In this document: positions 11,182 to 23,900 of the stretch, piece by piece | How positions within the stretch are numbered: position 1 is the first letter of the stretch | Layout: each line of letters begins with the position of its first letter | Origin: Moringa oleifera | Taxonomy: Eukaryota; Streptophyta; Magnoliopsida; Brassicales; Moringaceae | DNA: 64,000 bases | Assembly (NCBI GenBank): GCA_021397835.1 | Contig: JAJFZO010000191.1 | Coordinates: forward strand, 8,318,001 to 8,382,000 | Direction of reading: 5' to 3' | Translations under genes and position numbers: made by a program | Notes under the pieces: model-generated | The model's database searches: none | Told to the model about the DNA's origin: nothing | What the model saw: only the letters and a program-made list of their open reading frames with translations

Positions 11182-11779
11182 GTATTAATTTGGTAAATTC
11201 ACTATCTTTATCTGCTTCTTGACTACATTTTTGACCAATAGTTCATTTTGACAAAATGCTGTGAGTTATTTGGAATTTTCAACAATAGTATATCTTAATG
11301 TTACTTATGATCAGTAAGGTTATTTTTTTTTTAAATGTTTTATGCACCTTGACATTTTTTTCAATATTCTTCTCTTTGCCTTTAATGTTAGGAATCAATT
11401 GTGGGAAAATCATTGCTGAAATGCTACACATGCTACCTGAAAAACATCATCTATTTGTCAGCATCTAATTGGGTTCCTTAATCAACATTCTTGAACTTTA
11501 GTCAACGAAAATTTTTAGAAAGTTTGGCAAGAGGCTGAGGAAAAGAAGGATGATGTTTGTAGAACACTAGTGAACTACAACTAAATAGAATAACTGTAGC
11601 ACAACTAGTAAGAAAGGACAAAGTTTGTAGAACAGAAATACTTATCTTAAAATCATTTTCCTCATCTTTTAGGATTGCAAGAATTAGAGTGTTTACACTT
11701 AGATCCTTGTAACCACCAAAATATGCAACAATTAAATTCACGTATTGACTTTTATATAAACCTATCTCAAAACAAATTG
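11182..11779. other. Gap between AIR9 LRR exons and tandem units
   Basis: I found no AIR9 exon here, although intact AIR9 would have a long run of A9-domain exons after the LRR block. The small open frame on the - strand at 11,502-11,741 has no recognisable domain. This supports an internal deletion before the tandem amplification. Confidence 0.45.
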
Positions 11780-12922
11780 CATGTCTTCATTGATGAAGAG
11801 AGATGCTTTCTTGAACCTAAGCTGACAAAGATAGTATATTTGGATTACATGTGTTAGGTTGCCATGGATTGTTGTTGCGTTTGTGAATCATGCGAAGTAA
11901 CTATTTTTAATCTTCTTTGACTTTGTAAAATTTATGTTATTATTCTTTTTCTGTTTTGCTTAAGTGTTTGTGGTACTTTGATATGTCTTTTTGTGGATAT
12001 GCATATGTACATGTTATTATTCCATGTGGTTGTGTGTCTCTATATGATCGTGCTTTGTATTTGCTTATTTGATCTAATTAAGTATGCCAACTCCTTGTTC
12101 TACTACCACCTCATTGAAATTTAAGGATCAATTTTTATAAAGTCCCATGACCAATGTGTGTTTTCCTCAGCAACTATTTAGAAAACTCTCCATTTTTAAT
12201 CTTTTCAAATCCTTAGAAATGGTGATAATGGATGGAAAAATGATTATGTCTTGGTGGCAGCTCATCCATCTGTCAGTAATGTCTAAATTATGAGAGATGC
12301 CATTGAAGGAAGTATTATCAAAGGATTTGGAGAGCACTTTAGGGGTAGAGAGGGCCCTAGCAAGTTTGAATGATTACATAAAAATAAGAAAACTAGGTTA
12401 GTGTAATTTTTTTTCTGCAGTTCACTATATGCTCTAGTATTTATTTATCATGTGCCTTTTAATATGATTTGGCTCCATTTATATTTTGTTAGCTAAATTT
12501 ATGGCATGCTTCTATTTTATAAATTAGATATTTTCTTAGATATAATTAACTGGTACTATATCCCTTGGTTCCTTAAAAATTTTATTTTTGTATAGACTCA
12601 TTTAATGATGCTACAAAAGAGACATGGAGGATGTATGAAGCTAATGTTGATGATATGAGGTACAGACTGATGGCTATCTATACTTTAATAAGAGAGGATG
12701 GTGTTGAAGGTCAACCTATTTTTGCATTAACAGAACCAATAACTGATGGTAACATGCAGAGCAATAACCTTATTTTTGTGCCTTTTCCTTTGTCCTTTTG
12801 TGGGTAAAATCTTTTTAATGTCTTACAATAAATATTCAAGTTCTATTATGATATTTTAGGGCATCTAAAAACAAATTTGTTTTGCAACTTTCATTTATTT
12901 CATATACCTTATTTTGTATTTC
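11780..12922 (+). pseudogene. AIR9: AIR9 tandem unit 1
   Basis: Block c is at ~11,785-11,895. Block a (12,261-12,396) reads PSVSNV, stop, IMRDAIEGSIIKGFGEHF, then KFE followed by a stop where Trp is expected. Block b (12,596-12,747) is open throughout: RMYEANVDDMRYRLMAIYT, then IREDGVEGQPIF. Unit 1 has the best-preserved b exon. Confidence 0.85.
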
Positions 12923-14054
12923 ATCATAAAGAAATAAGTGGTCAAGGGTTTGGATGAACGAAGATGCTTCCGTGAACCTGGGCTAATAAGGACTATATAT
13001 CTGCATTTCGTGGACTGGGATAACATGGATTGTTATTGCGTATATGAATCATGCAAAGTAACTACTTCTAATCTTCTTTGACTTTGTCAAATTTATGTTT
13101 GCTTGAGTGTTTGTGTTACTTTTGCATGTCTCCTTGTGGATACGTATATGTACATGTTATTACTCCATGTGGTTGTGTGTCTATGGATGCTTGTGCTTTT
13201 TGTTTGCATGTTTGATTTAAGTATGCTAATTGCTTGTTTTGGTATTATCTCATTGAAATTTAAGATCGATTTTTATCAGATCTCACAGTCAATATGTGTT
13301 CTTTCTGTAACTATTTGAACATTCTCTATTTCTAATCTTTTTAAACTCTTAAAAATGGTGATAATGATGAAAAACTGATTATTTTACTTGATGGCAACTC
13401 TTAGATCTAGTTAGTAATATCCTCATTATCGGAGATGCCATTGAAGGAAGCATTTTCAAAGGATTTAAAGAGTACTTTGGAGGTAAAAAATGCCCTAACA
13501 AGTTTGAGTGGTTACATGAGAATAAGGAAACTGAGTTAGTGTAACTTTTTCTGCAGTTCATTATATGCTCTAATATGTATTTATCATGTGCCTTTTTAAT
13601 ATGCTGTTGGTTTCATTTATATTTTGTTAGCTAAATTAGTGACAGATTCTATTTTTTAGATTAGATATTTTGCTAGAGATAATTTACTATTACTATATCC
13701 CTTAGTTCTTTAAAAGTTTCAGTAGAGACTCCTTTGATGGTGCTACAGGAGAGACAGGAAGGATGTATCAAGCTATTGTTGATGATGTGGGGATACTGAC
13801 TAATGGCTATCTATACTCCAGTAAGAGAGGATGGTTTTGAGGGCTGACCTGTTTCTGCATCAACTAAACTAATCACTAGTGGTAATGTGCAGAGTAGTAT
13901 CTTTATTTTTATGGCTTTCCATTTTCCTTTTTTGAGCAAAATCTTTTCAATATCCTATTGTGAATATTCAAGCTTTGTTATGATGTTTTAGTGTATCTAA
14001 AAACAATCTAGTTTTACAACTTTCTTTATTTTATATACCTTATTTTATGTTTCA
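12923..14054 (+). pseudogene. AIR9: AIR9 tandem unit 2
   Basis: Block a (13,394-13,540) reads LIIGDAIEGSIFKGFKEYFG, then KFEWLHENKETE, and is largely open after a 5' stop. Block b (13,728-13,880) reads GRMYQAIVDDVG and then changes frame by one extra G; the shifted frame restores LMAIYTPVREDG. Confidence 0.85.
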
Positions 14055-15149
14055 ACATAAGTAATTAAGTGGTCAGGGGTTTGGATGAATGGAGATGCTT
14101 TCCTGCACCTGAGCTGACAAGGATTGCATATTTGCATTGCGTGGGCTGTGGCTGCCATGGATTTGTTATTACGTATGTGAATCATGCAAAGAAACTATTT
14201 CTAATCTTCTTTGACTTTGTCAAATTTATGTTATTTCTCTTTTTTTATTCGACTTAAAGTGTTTGTGTTACTTTTGTATGTCTCTCTAGATACATATATG
14301 TATGTGTTATTACTCCATGTGGTTGTGTGTCTCTGCATGCTTGTGCTTTGCGTCTACCTTTTTGATTTAATTAATTTTGTCAATTACTTGTTTTTGGCAC
14401 TATCTCATTGAAATTTAAGGTCAATTTTTATCAAATCTCGTAATCAATGTGTGTTTTTCTTTGTAATTGTTTGAAAATTCTTCATTTTTAATCTTTCTAA
14501 ACCATTTGAAACGGTGATAATGGTTGAAAAAATGATTATGTTACCTAGTGGCAACTCTTCCATCTGTTAGTAATGTTCGAATTATCGGAAATGACATTGA
14601 ATGAAGTATTATCAAAGGATTTGGAGAGCACTTTGGAGGTAGATAGGGCCTAATAAGTTGAGTGGTCACGTGAGAACAAGGAAATTAGGTTAGTGTAACT
14701 TTTTATATGCTCTAGTATTTACTTTTCATGTGCTTTTTAATATGCGATTGGTTCCATTGATATTTTGTTAGCTACACTTATATCATCTTTTATTACTTCA
14801 TAATTAGATATTTTTGTATAGACTCATGTAATGATGATGCAGGAAAGACAGGGAAGTTGTATGAAACTAATGTTAATGATGTGGGATTACTGATTAGTGG
14901 CTATCTACCCTCCATTAAGAGAGGATGATGTTGAGTACCAACCTATTTCTGCCTCAATCGAATTGATCACTAGTGGTAATGTGCAGAGCAATATGCTTAT
15001 TTTGTGGCTTTTCTCTTTTTCTTTTTTGGGCATAATCTTTTCAATGTCTTATAGTGAATATTCAAATTTTGTTATGATGTTTTAAAGTACTAGAAACAAA
15101 CCAGTTTTGCAACTTTCTTTTTATTTTATATATCTTATTTTGCCTTTCA
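14055..15149 (+). pseudogene. AIR9: AIR9 tandem unit 3
   Basis: Block c (14,069-14,190) is open and reads GLDEWRCFPAPELTRIAYLH. Block a (14,551-14,690) reads PSVSNVRIIGNDIE, stop, SIIKGFGEHFGG. Block b (14,820-14,985) has the KLYETNVNDVG core and then a frame change before the PLREDDVEYQPISAS segment. Confidence 0.83.
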
Positions 15150-16289
15150 ACATAAGGGATGGAGATGCTTTCCTGAATGTGAGCTAACAAGGATAGTATA
15201 TTTGGATTGAATGGGTTGTGGTTGCCATGGATTTGTTGTTACGTATGTGAATAATGCAAATTTATTTTTAATCTTCTTAGACTTTGTCAAATTTATGTTT
15301 TTTCTTTTTTTTTATTCGGCTTGAGTGTTTGTGTTACTTTTGCATGTCTCTCTGGATACATATATGTACATGTTATTACTCCATGTGGGGTTGTGTGCCT
15401 TTGTATGCCTGTGCTTTACGTTTACCTTTTTGATCTAATTAAGTATGTCAACTGCTTATTCTCATACTATCTCATTGAAATTTAAGGGTTGGTTTTAATC
15501 AAATCTCATTAAGTATGTCAATGTGTGTTTTTCTCTGTGACTATTTGAAAATTCTTCATTTTTATTTTTTTTAAACCCTTAGAAATGCTGATAATGTATG
15601 AAAAAATGATTATGTTACTTATTGATAGCTCCTTCATCTTTCAATAATGTTCGAATTATCGGAGATGCCATTAAAGGAAGTATTATAAAAGGATTTAGAG
15701 AGTGCTCTAGAGGTAGAAAGGGCTCTAACAAGTTTGAGTTGTTACGTGAGAATAAAGAAATTGGGTCAATGTAACTATTTTTCTATAGTTCACTGTATGC
15801 TCTAGTATTTATTTATCATGTGCCTTTTAATATGTTATTGATTCCATTCACATTTTGTTAGCTAAACTTATGACATGCTTCTACTTCATAGATTAGATAT
15901 TTTCCTAAATATAATTAACTGGTATTATATCCCTTGGTTCCTTAAAAGTTTTATTTTTGTACAAACTCATTTGATGATGTTGCAGGAGAGCTAGGGAGGA
16001 TGTAAGAGGCTAATGTTGATGATGTAAGGGCACAGAGTGGTGGCTATCTACAGTCCAGTAAGAGAGGATGGTGTTGAGGGTCAACTTGTTTTTGCATCAA
16101 TAGAACCAATAACTAGTGGTAATGTGCACAGTAATAATCTTGTTTTTGTGGCTCTTTTTTTCTTTTTTGGGCAAACCTTTTTTATTGTCCTATAGTGAAT
16201 ATTCAAGTCGTATTATGATGTTTTAGAGCATTTAGAAACAAACTAGTTTTGCAACTTTTGTTTATTTTGTATATCTTATTCTGTATTTC
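15150..16289 (+). pseudogene. AIR9: AIR9 tandem unit 4
   Basis: The 5' edge of block c is shortened: the GTGGTCAAGG part is lost and it begins at GGGATGGAGATGC. Block a (15,630-15,770) reads NVRIIGDAIKGSIIKGF and is open. Block b (15,960-16,115) has a TAA after RM and frame changes. Confidence 0.82.
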
Positions 16290-17470
16290 AACATAAGAAA
16301 TTAAGTGGTCAAGGGCTTGGATGAATGGAGATGCTTTCCTAAGCCTGAGCTGACAAGGATTTTATATTTGGATTATGTGGGTTAGGGCTAACATGGATTG
16401 TTGTTGCGTATATGAATCATGTGAAATAAGTATTTTTAATCTTCTTTGACTTTGTCAAATTTATGTCATTTTTCTTTTTTTGTTTTACTTGAGTATTTGT
16501 GTTACTTTTGAATGTCTCCCTGTGGATACATATATGTACATGCTATTACTCCATGTGGTTGTGTCTTTGTGTGGTTGTGTCTCTGTGTGCTTGTGCTTTG
16601 CGTTTCTTGTTTGATCTAATTATGTTAACTGCTTGATTTGGTACAATCTCATTGAAATTTAAGGGTCAATTTTTATCAAGTCTCAAGGGTAATATGTTTT
16701 TTTTTTCTATAATTGTTTGGACATTCTCCATTTCTAATCTTTTTAAATCCTCAAAAGTGGTGTTAATTGATGAAAAAATTATTATGTTACTTGATGGCAG
16801 CTTCTCCATTTGTCAATAATGTTCGAATTATAGAAGCTGCCACTGAAGGAAGTATTATCAAAGGATTTGGAGAGTATATTGGAGGTAAAGAGGGCCCTGG
16901 CAACTTTTGAGTGCCTTCATGAGAATAAGGAAACTATGTTAGTGTAACTTTTGTTTTTTTCTGCATGTCATTAGATGCTCTAGTATTTATTTATCATGTG
17001 CTTTTTAATATGCTACTGGTTGCATTTATATTTTGTTAGCTAAATTTATGATATGCTTTTACTTTCTAGATTACATATTTTGCTAGAAATAATTTACTAG
17101 TACTATATCCCTTGGTTCCTTAAAAGTTTTATTTTTGTATAGACGTATTTGATGATGCTGCAAGAAAGATAGGGAGAATGCATGAAGCTAATGTTAATGA
17201 TATGGGGGTACTGACTAGTGGCTATCTACCCTCTTATAAGTGAGGGTGGTGTTGAGGGCCAATCTGTTTCTACATCAATAGAACTGATCACTGGTGGTAA
17301 TGTGCATAGCAATATCCTTGTTTATGTGGTTTTTCTGTTTTCTTGTTTTGGGCATAATCCTTTCAATGTCCTGTAGTTAATATTCAAGTTTTATTATGAT
17401 GTTTTAGAGTATTTAGAAACAAACTAGTTTTGCAACTTTCTTTTATTTTATATACATTATTTTGTGTTTC
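16290..17470 (+). pseudogene. AIR9: AIR9 tandem unit 5
   Basis: Block a (16,797-16,945) reads ASPFVNNVRIIEAATEGSII, then KGFGEYIGGKEGPGNF and a stop. Block b (17,142-17,300) has RMHEANVNDMG and then a shifted frame. A short local duplication of TTGTGTCTYTGTGTG lies at ~16,558-16,595. Confidence 0.82.
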
Positions 17471-18370
17471 AACATAAGGAATTAAGTGGTCAAGGACTTG
17501 GATGAATGGAAGTGCTTTCCTGCACCTGAGCTGACAAGGATTGTATATTTGGATTGCGTGGGCTGTGACTGCCATAGATTTGTTGTTGCATATATGAATC
17601 ATGCAAAGCGACTATTTCTTATCTTTTTTGACTTTGTCAAATTTATGTCTCTCTGGATACATATATTTACATTTTATTACTCCATGTGGTGGTTTGTTTC
17701 TGTGTGCTTGTGATTTTTATTTGCGTTTTTGATCTAATTAAGTATGCCAACTGCTTGTTTTGGCACTATCTCATTGAAATTTAAGGGTCGATTTTTATCA
17801 AGTCTCACCGTCAATGTGTGTTTTCTCTACAATTGTTTAAAAATTCTCCATTTTTAATCTTTGTAAACCCTTAGAAATGGTGATCATAGATGAAATTGCT
17901 TTGGTATTTATTTATCATGTGCCTTTTAATATGCTGTTGGTTTCATTTATTTTGTTAGCTAAACTTATGTCTACTTTATAGAATATATATTTTCTTAGAT
18001 ATAATTAATTGTTATTATATCCTTTGGTTCCTTAAAAGTTTTATTTTTATACAAACTAATTTGATGATGCTACAGGAAAGACAGGGAGGATGTATGAAGC
18101 TAATGTTGATGATGTGGTGGTACTGACTAGTGGCTATCTACAATCCAGTAAATGAGGGTGGTATTAGGGCCAACTTGTTTTTGCATCACAGAATTGATCA
18201 TTGGTGGTAATGTGCAGACCAATAATCTTGTTTTTGTGGCTTTTCCTTTTTCCTTTTATGGGCAAAATATTTTTCAGTGTCTTACAATGCATATTCACAA
18301 ATAAGTTTTGCAACTTTGGTTTATTTTTATACACCTTGTTCTGTATTTCAACATAAGGAATTAAGTGGTC
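17471..18370 (+). pseudogene. AIR9: AIR9 tandem unit 6, deleted
   Basis: Block c (17,486-17,610) is open and reads DLDEWKCFPAPELTRIVYLD. About 220 bp including the whole a block is missing near 17,885-17,900, where the sequence jumps from GATCATAGATGAAA into the intron before b. Block b is at 18,058-18,200. The array ends at a truncated c start near 18,370. Confidence 0.82.
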
Positions 18371-18767
18371 ACATTTTGGTAACTAGCATGTAGGTTTTGT
18401 GTAAACAATTTTCTTTATGTTCATTACTAGAACAATTTTGCAAATTTGTATATGTCATGTGATGATTTTGCTGACCTCAACTGGTAAGTTCTTAAGTGTA
18501 TTACAATTGATGCTTCAAATCGTTGGCCTTTGATTAACGCTCGTAAGTTAAATATTTGAATTGTCTATACAACAAAGACCAATTATAACATGATTAAATA
18601 TTCTTATCCTACTAAGCTTTTCTTGTTCTTATTCATTCTTTTTTGTTTTAAACACTTTCTTCACACTTTTGAAAATGAAATGTATTGTATGACTCCTAGA
18701 TGTTCTGTAAGAATTTACATGTATTTCTTGGCGATTTCTGCTTACTTTTTCAATTTTGTTAACTTAA
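18371..18767. other. Non-coding DNA between tandem array and last AIR9 exon
   Basis: No recognisable exon was found. The 67-codon open frame at 18,590-18,793 is a different frame overlapping the AIR9 C-terminal exon and has no domain of its own. Confidence 0.45.
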
Positions 18768-18828
18768 AGAGGTTGATGTTCATAAAGTGGTGAAGCAGAA
18801 GCTTCATATTGGATCAGTGAAATTTAAG
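18768..18828 (+). pseudogene. AIR9: AIR9 C-terminal exon remnant
   Basis: The exon reads EVDVHKVVKQKLHIGSVKFK with donor AAG|GTATAA. In AIR9 the segment after the last A9 domain is EPD, then KEVKQKL, then GSVKFE, so order and content agree. It lies about 0.6 kb after the last tandem b block, where it belongs. The remaining AIR9 C-terminus was not found downstream. Confidence 0.85.
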
Positions 18829-19169
18829 GTATAAAGTATATTTCTAGTTTCATGTTGACTTTTATCTTCTATAACCACTACTAGTACGCATGACCTAAGA
18901 GGTGTAAGTCATCTAATAATTTTTAAATTGGTTAAAGGGTTATTTATTTGTGATGTTGTGGAACTTTTGCATCATGTGTACTTAGAGTTCCTCTTCTGTA
19001 TATGAAAGTTGACGAGATCTTAGGAATGCTGCCATGTTAGATTCATAACTTTATATATATATTTTTGAAGTATTAGGCTTTTTATTGTTTGTTAGATGAA
19101 TTCATTCTTATTTGTCAAGCAATATTTCTTGTGATTGAGATCTTTCAATTTATGGCCTTCCATTGCCTG
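18829..19169. other. No gene seen
   Basis: This is AT-rich DNA downstream of the last AIR9 exon. No AIR9 C-terminal coding, other domain or repeat was recognised. Confidence 0.4.
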
Positions 19170-20972
19170 TTTCTACCAAGATTTATCATGAAGATCAGCA
19201 AATTACACTTGGTAAGTGTTGTCTAATTGTTTCTATTTATAGTATTTGTAGATCTTATTTACAAACACCTTACCTCTCAAAATTTGCAATAGCTACTCAT
19301 CATGTAGTTTCATGTCACTAATCAGGTTAGTGTTTTAATATTTTGAATAGTCTTTTTTATGTGTCACTCTTAAACTAGAATTGAAAAAGAAAAAGAATTA
19401 GCTATCTAAACTTTTTTGGGTTAATAAAAGACTTCTTCATTGGTTACACAACTTTTTAAATATGTTTTATGGAGTCACAATAATTGATTTTGTGTAGAAG
19501 TTATAGTTCTATAGCCAAGAAATGGATAGTTGTTAACCAAAACAAAGCGTGCTTTATTCTTTTAGATCAACCAAAACAAAGGCTACTTAACTCTTTTGGG
19601 TAAACAAAAATAAGACAATCTTTTCTTTTTTGTTTTCAACCTATGATCTGTTTGTTTACTTATCCTCTTTATTTATGTATGTAATTGCATATACATTTCA
19701 TGGTGAAGTTTTTTTAGCAAACTCTTGATTTAATGTACAATAAATTAGGCAATGCTTTCGCTCTTTTGTTTGAGCATAGAAAATGAACTTTTTAGTTTAG
19801 ACCTTTTTATTCCAATGAAAGTTAATCTCCTAGTCATTTTTATTTTTTAAACCAAGTTCATTTTTCTTTTGGTCACTTCTATTATTTAACCAAGTTCATC
19901 TTTCTATATTTGCATTTGATATTATTATCAAGATCATTAAATTAAATCAAAATGCGGTATCTGGTAAGTGTTATCCAATTGAGTTTATTCATAGCATTTG
20001 TAGATAATTAAAAACACCTCACATTTATAAGTTGCTCATTACACAGTTTCATGATCACCGAAAAAGTTGCTATTGATTTTAATTTGTGAATTATACTTTT
20101 TTTATGTAAAATTGTTTAAGCATAATAGAAAAATAAGGAAAATAAGTCATCATTTTTAATTGTTCTTTTGTTGATAGATGACTTCTCACTAGTTTGATCC
20201 ACTGCTTTATGAATTTTTCCTGGTGAGACATAGCTTTTTTTTAGGGGGGGGAGGGGGGAAGAGGGATAAGTTTATAGTTATATGGAGTCAAGAAATGGAT
20301 TGACATCAATAAATACAAGGCTTGTTTTATTCTTTTGCATGCAATCAAAAAGAAACAATCTTTCTCTCTCCTGCTTTTAATCTATAACTTGCATATCTAT
20401 ATGTCTATCTACCTTATTATATATGCATATCAAAATGAGATTGCTAATTTAACACTTAATAAATTTGGTAATGCTTTCACTCTTATTTCTAAGCATACAA
20501 ATTGAACTTTCTTTTTTTAGTCTTCTTTATTTCAATGGAAGTCAATTTTTCAGCCGCTCTTATTTTTCAATCTAGTTAATCTTTTTTTCTTTGAAGTTGG
20601 TATTCCCATGGAGATTTACGAATTAAATAATATGCAGCGACTAGTAATTGTTATCCAATTATGTGTTTATAGTATTTATGGATCCTTTGTGGGAACACCT
20701 CAACTTTCATAAGCATTGGATACTCCATAGTGCTTTTGAAGCAACGCTTCGATAGAAAGATAAGGAACTTGCATCATATATATCTCGTTTGGTTATAACA
20801 ATTTTTTTTTCAACTCTTATTTGTAGATACTATTGCATTATTTATTCTAGAGCTATGTTTTAACTATTGTCATTGTAGATTTGATAATTTTTGCTAGTTG
20901 CATATTTTAGTCATTATATGTTTTCAAATGATAATAACTTTTAATATATTGTTATTATTTTCAATTCACATC
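19170..20972 (+). repeat. ~0.7 kb repeat family, right cluster (2-3 copies)
   Basis: The landmark TAGTATTTGTAGAT (and variants) recurs at ~19,245, ~19,995 and ~20,670. The AGTTATA...ATAG/AAATGGAT landmark recurs at ~19,500 and ~20,270. The last part (20,715-20,970) matches 6,665-6,922 closely. The homology ends at TTTCAATTCACATCA, exactly where the 17-bp satellite begins, so the satellite junction cuts through a repeat unit. No coding is recognised. Confidence 0.75.
20242..20267 (+). other. G-rich tract
   Basis: Runs of eight, six and three G separated by short A-rich gaps follow a T8 tract. This is the only strong G-tract in the first 21 kb and could form a quadruplex. It lies inside one copy of the 0.7 kb repeat and is absent from the other copies. 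Confidence 0.6.
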
Positions 20973-23900
20973 AAGCTAACTTAAACCTAACTATAGATTA
21001 AGCTTAATTATTCATTAAGCTTAATTATATAATCCAATTTTTTATGAAGCTCAATTAAATATTCGATTCAATTAATTATTGTCACAACTAAATCTTTGGT
21101 CCAATTAATTATTAGACTCAAATGATTGTTAGGCCTAAGTAATTATATAGATCTTTAATTGTTAGGTATAATTACATCTCAAGTCAAGTTATATTTTAGA
21201 CCCATATATTTATTAGGCCCAATTATATATATAATTCAAATTTTCGTTAGGCTTAACTAATTCTTATGTAAAAACTTTGGCTCCACTAATTAGTAGATTC
21301 AATTAAATTGTTAGGTCTAATTATTTATTAAGTCTAATCTATTATTAGGTTCATTATTTTATTAGGTCTAATTATTTATTAACTTTGATTATATGTTAAG
21401 CTCGTCTTTCATTAAACTAAATTAAATTTTAGGTTTAATTATTTATTTGGTCCAATGAATTGTTAGCTCTAATTAATTGTTAGACCAAATTATGATTTAA
21501 GCTCAATTTTTTATTAAACTTAATGAATTGTTGAGTCTAATTAGTTGTTAGACCCAATTACGGTTAAACTCAATTTTTATAAAACTCAATTAAATCTTAG
21601 ACTTCATCAATTCTCTGTTGCAATTGAAATTCATTGTTTGATAGCATGAATCTGTTGGTCCAATTAACTATTAAGCTAAATTACATCATAGGTTCAATTA
21701 TTTGTAGCAGAATTAATTCTTAGATTCAATTAGTATACATTCATCTAAATTTTCTCATAGGCCAATTATTTCTTAATTTCATACACCATAAATCCAATTA
21801 TATCTTGGATAGTATTATTTATTATCAGGACTAATTATCTAATGTACTTAATTATATTTTACATCTAATTATATATGCAACTTATTTAGTTCTTAGATCT
21901 AGTTATGTATAAAATATAATTATTTATTACGATCGTGATATTTAAATTTAATTTTTATTAGACATAATTAAATCTTAGGATCACCTTAGGTACAAGTAAA
22001 TCTTAAACCCAATTAATTTTTAGACTTAAACAAATCTTAGTCCTAGTAATAGGCCAATTTAAACTCTTAATTCTGGCTCAGTGTTAAGTTCTATTCTTTA
22101 TTAGATCAAATTATATATTACGTCTAATTTTTTTATTAGACCTAACCAAAATCTTATATGCCTAATTAATTGTTAGCCAATTTTTGTATGAAGTTCAATT
22201 TATTTAAGTGGGCCAATTATGTATCAAGCTAAAATATCTAATAAAGGCTCAACCAATTATTGGACCACATGAATATCTAGACTCAATGAATTAATAAGTC
22301 CACTTACTAAAACATGAGGTCAAGTATTTTTTGTGTTCAATTAATTCTTAAGACTAATTAATATACGTTAGATTAAACTCATTCTTAAGCTCAATTATTT
22401 TTCAAGTTCGTGCACAATAGGTCGAATAAATTATTAAACCTTATAGATGTTAGGCTCAATTAATTATTGAGCTCAATTATATCTTAAGTTCAATTATATA
22501 TAAGATCTAATTATATGGTACGTCTAATTTTTTTTTTGGTACAATTAATTTTATGTCTAATTATATCTAAGGTCATGATATTTACCAAGCCCCAATTACA
22601 AGTCAAATTATTTTTCAAACTTATGTACATTGGCCAATTTAATTGTGTCAAATTAAGTAATAAACCCAATTATATTTTCGTCCTCACTATTTTGGAACAA
22701 ATTATACATTAATCCTAAATTTTTATAAGGCCTAATTAAATCATAGGCCTAATTATTTTTTATGGACTATTAAATCTTAGGTCGAATTAATTGCTGAGTC
22801 CAATTAAGTGTGAGATTCAATTAAAACGTGGACCTAATTATTTATTAGGTCAAATTATATATTAAGTCTTAATTTTATTATACCTAATCAAATCATATAC
22901 CTAATTAATTATTAGGTCCAATGAGTTAGTTGGTACAATTAATTTTCAATTAGGTAAAATTTAATTGAGATTAACAATTAATTGTACTTAGTAACTCATT
23001 GTTAATCTAATTAAATATTAGATTCAAAAAATTTTATGCTCAATTAATAAATATTAGACTCAATTAGTTATCAGACTCAATTAATATTATGCTTAATTAT
23101 ATCTTAAATTCAATTATAATTTGGGCCTAATTATATCTTAGGTTCAATTCATTTTTAAGCCTAATTATGTATTTAGTTCATGCACACTATACCTAATTGA
23201 ACATTAGGTCTAATTAAATCTTGACTTATTGAGTTTTATGGCAATTTATTTATTAGTCTCATTTGGTTATTAATCCAATTATATAGCGAGCAAAATTATT
23301 TCTTAAGTTTAATTATATATTAAGCCAAATTTTTTGTTAAGGGTCAATGCAATGTAAGCCCAATTGTATTTTAGTTCTAATTATTTATTGTTCTCTTTTG
23401 GTTCTTACATCCAATTATAAATTTATTAGGTCTAATTATATATTAAATATAATTTTTTATTAAGCTCAATTAAATCTCATTCCTCATTAATTCTTAAGCA
23501 AAATTAAATTTCGTATCGAGATGTAATTAATCATTTGACCTAATTAATTGTTAGGCCACTAATTTTTAGGATATATGATATATCAAACCTAATTATATCT
23601 TGGACCCAATTAAATTAGTGGGCTGAAATATATTTTAAGCGTAATTATCTATTAAGCATATTTATTTATCAAGCCTAATTAATTGTTATGCCTAAGTAGT
23701 TCTTAGGCAGAATTAAATCTTAGTCTTAATAAATTATTAAACTCAATTAATTGTTAGGTTTAATTATTTGCTAAACTCAATTAACTATTAAGCCAAATGA
23801 ATTATTTGTTCCAATTAATTGTTCTATACAATTACGCATTATGCTCAATTATTTATTAGGCACATTCGTTCTCAAGTCCATTTACATCTTAAGCTTAATT

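Larger units (their letters stand above)
11780..18370 (+). repeat. Tandem array of ~1.1 kb AIR9 exon units (about 6 copies)
   Basis: Each unit carries three blocks in fixed order: c, an unrecognised block reading like GLDEWRCFPEPELTRIVYLD; a, an A9-domain exon reading NVRIIGDAIEGSIIKGFGE; and b, the last A9 domain reading GRMYEANVDDVG, then IYTPVREDG, then EGQPVSASTEP. Block c starts at about 11,785, 12,930, 14,062, 15,155, 16,300 and 17,480. Block b starts at about 12,596, 13,728, 14,820, 15,960, 17,142 and 18,058. Intronic landmarks such as TTACTCCATGTGGTTGTGTG also recur. In intact AIR9, a and b come from non-adjacent domains, so the founding unit had already lost the exons between them. 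Confidence 0.9.

Noticed and set aside
13103..17713. Short hydrophobic open frames in the AIR9 units as membrane proteins
   Set aside because: They are translations of T-rich intronic sequence that recurs in each unit but in different, broken frames.
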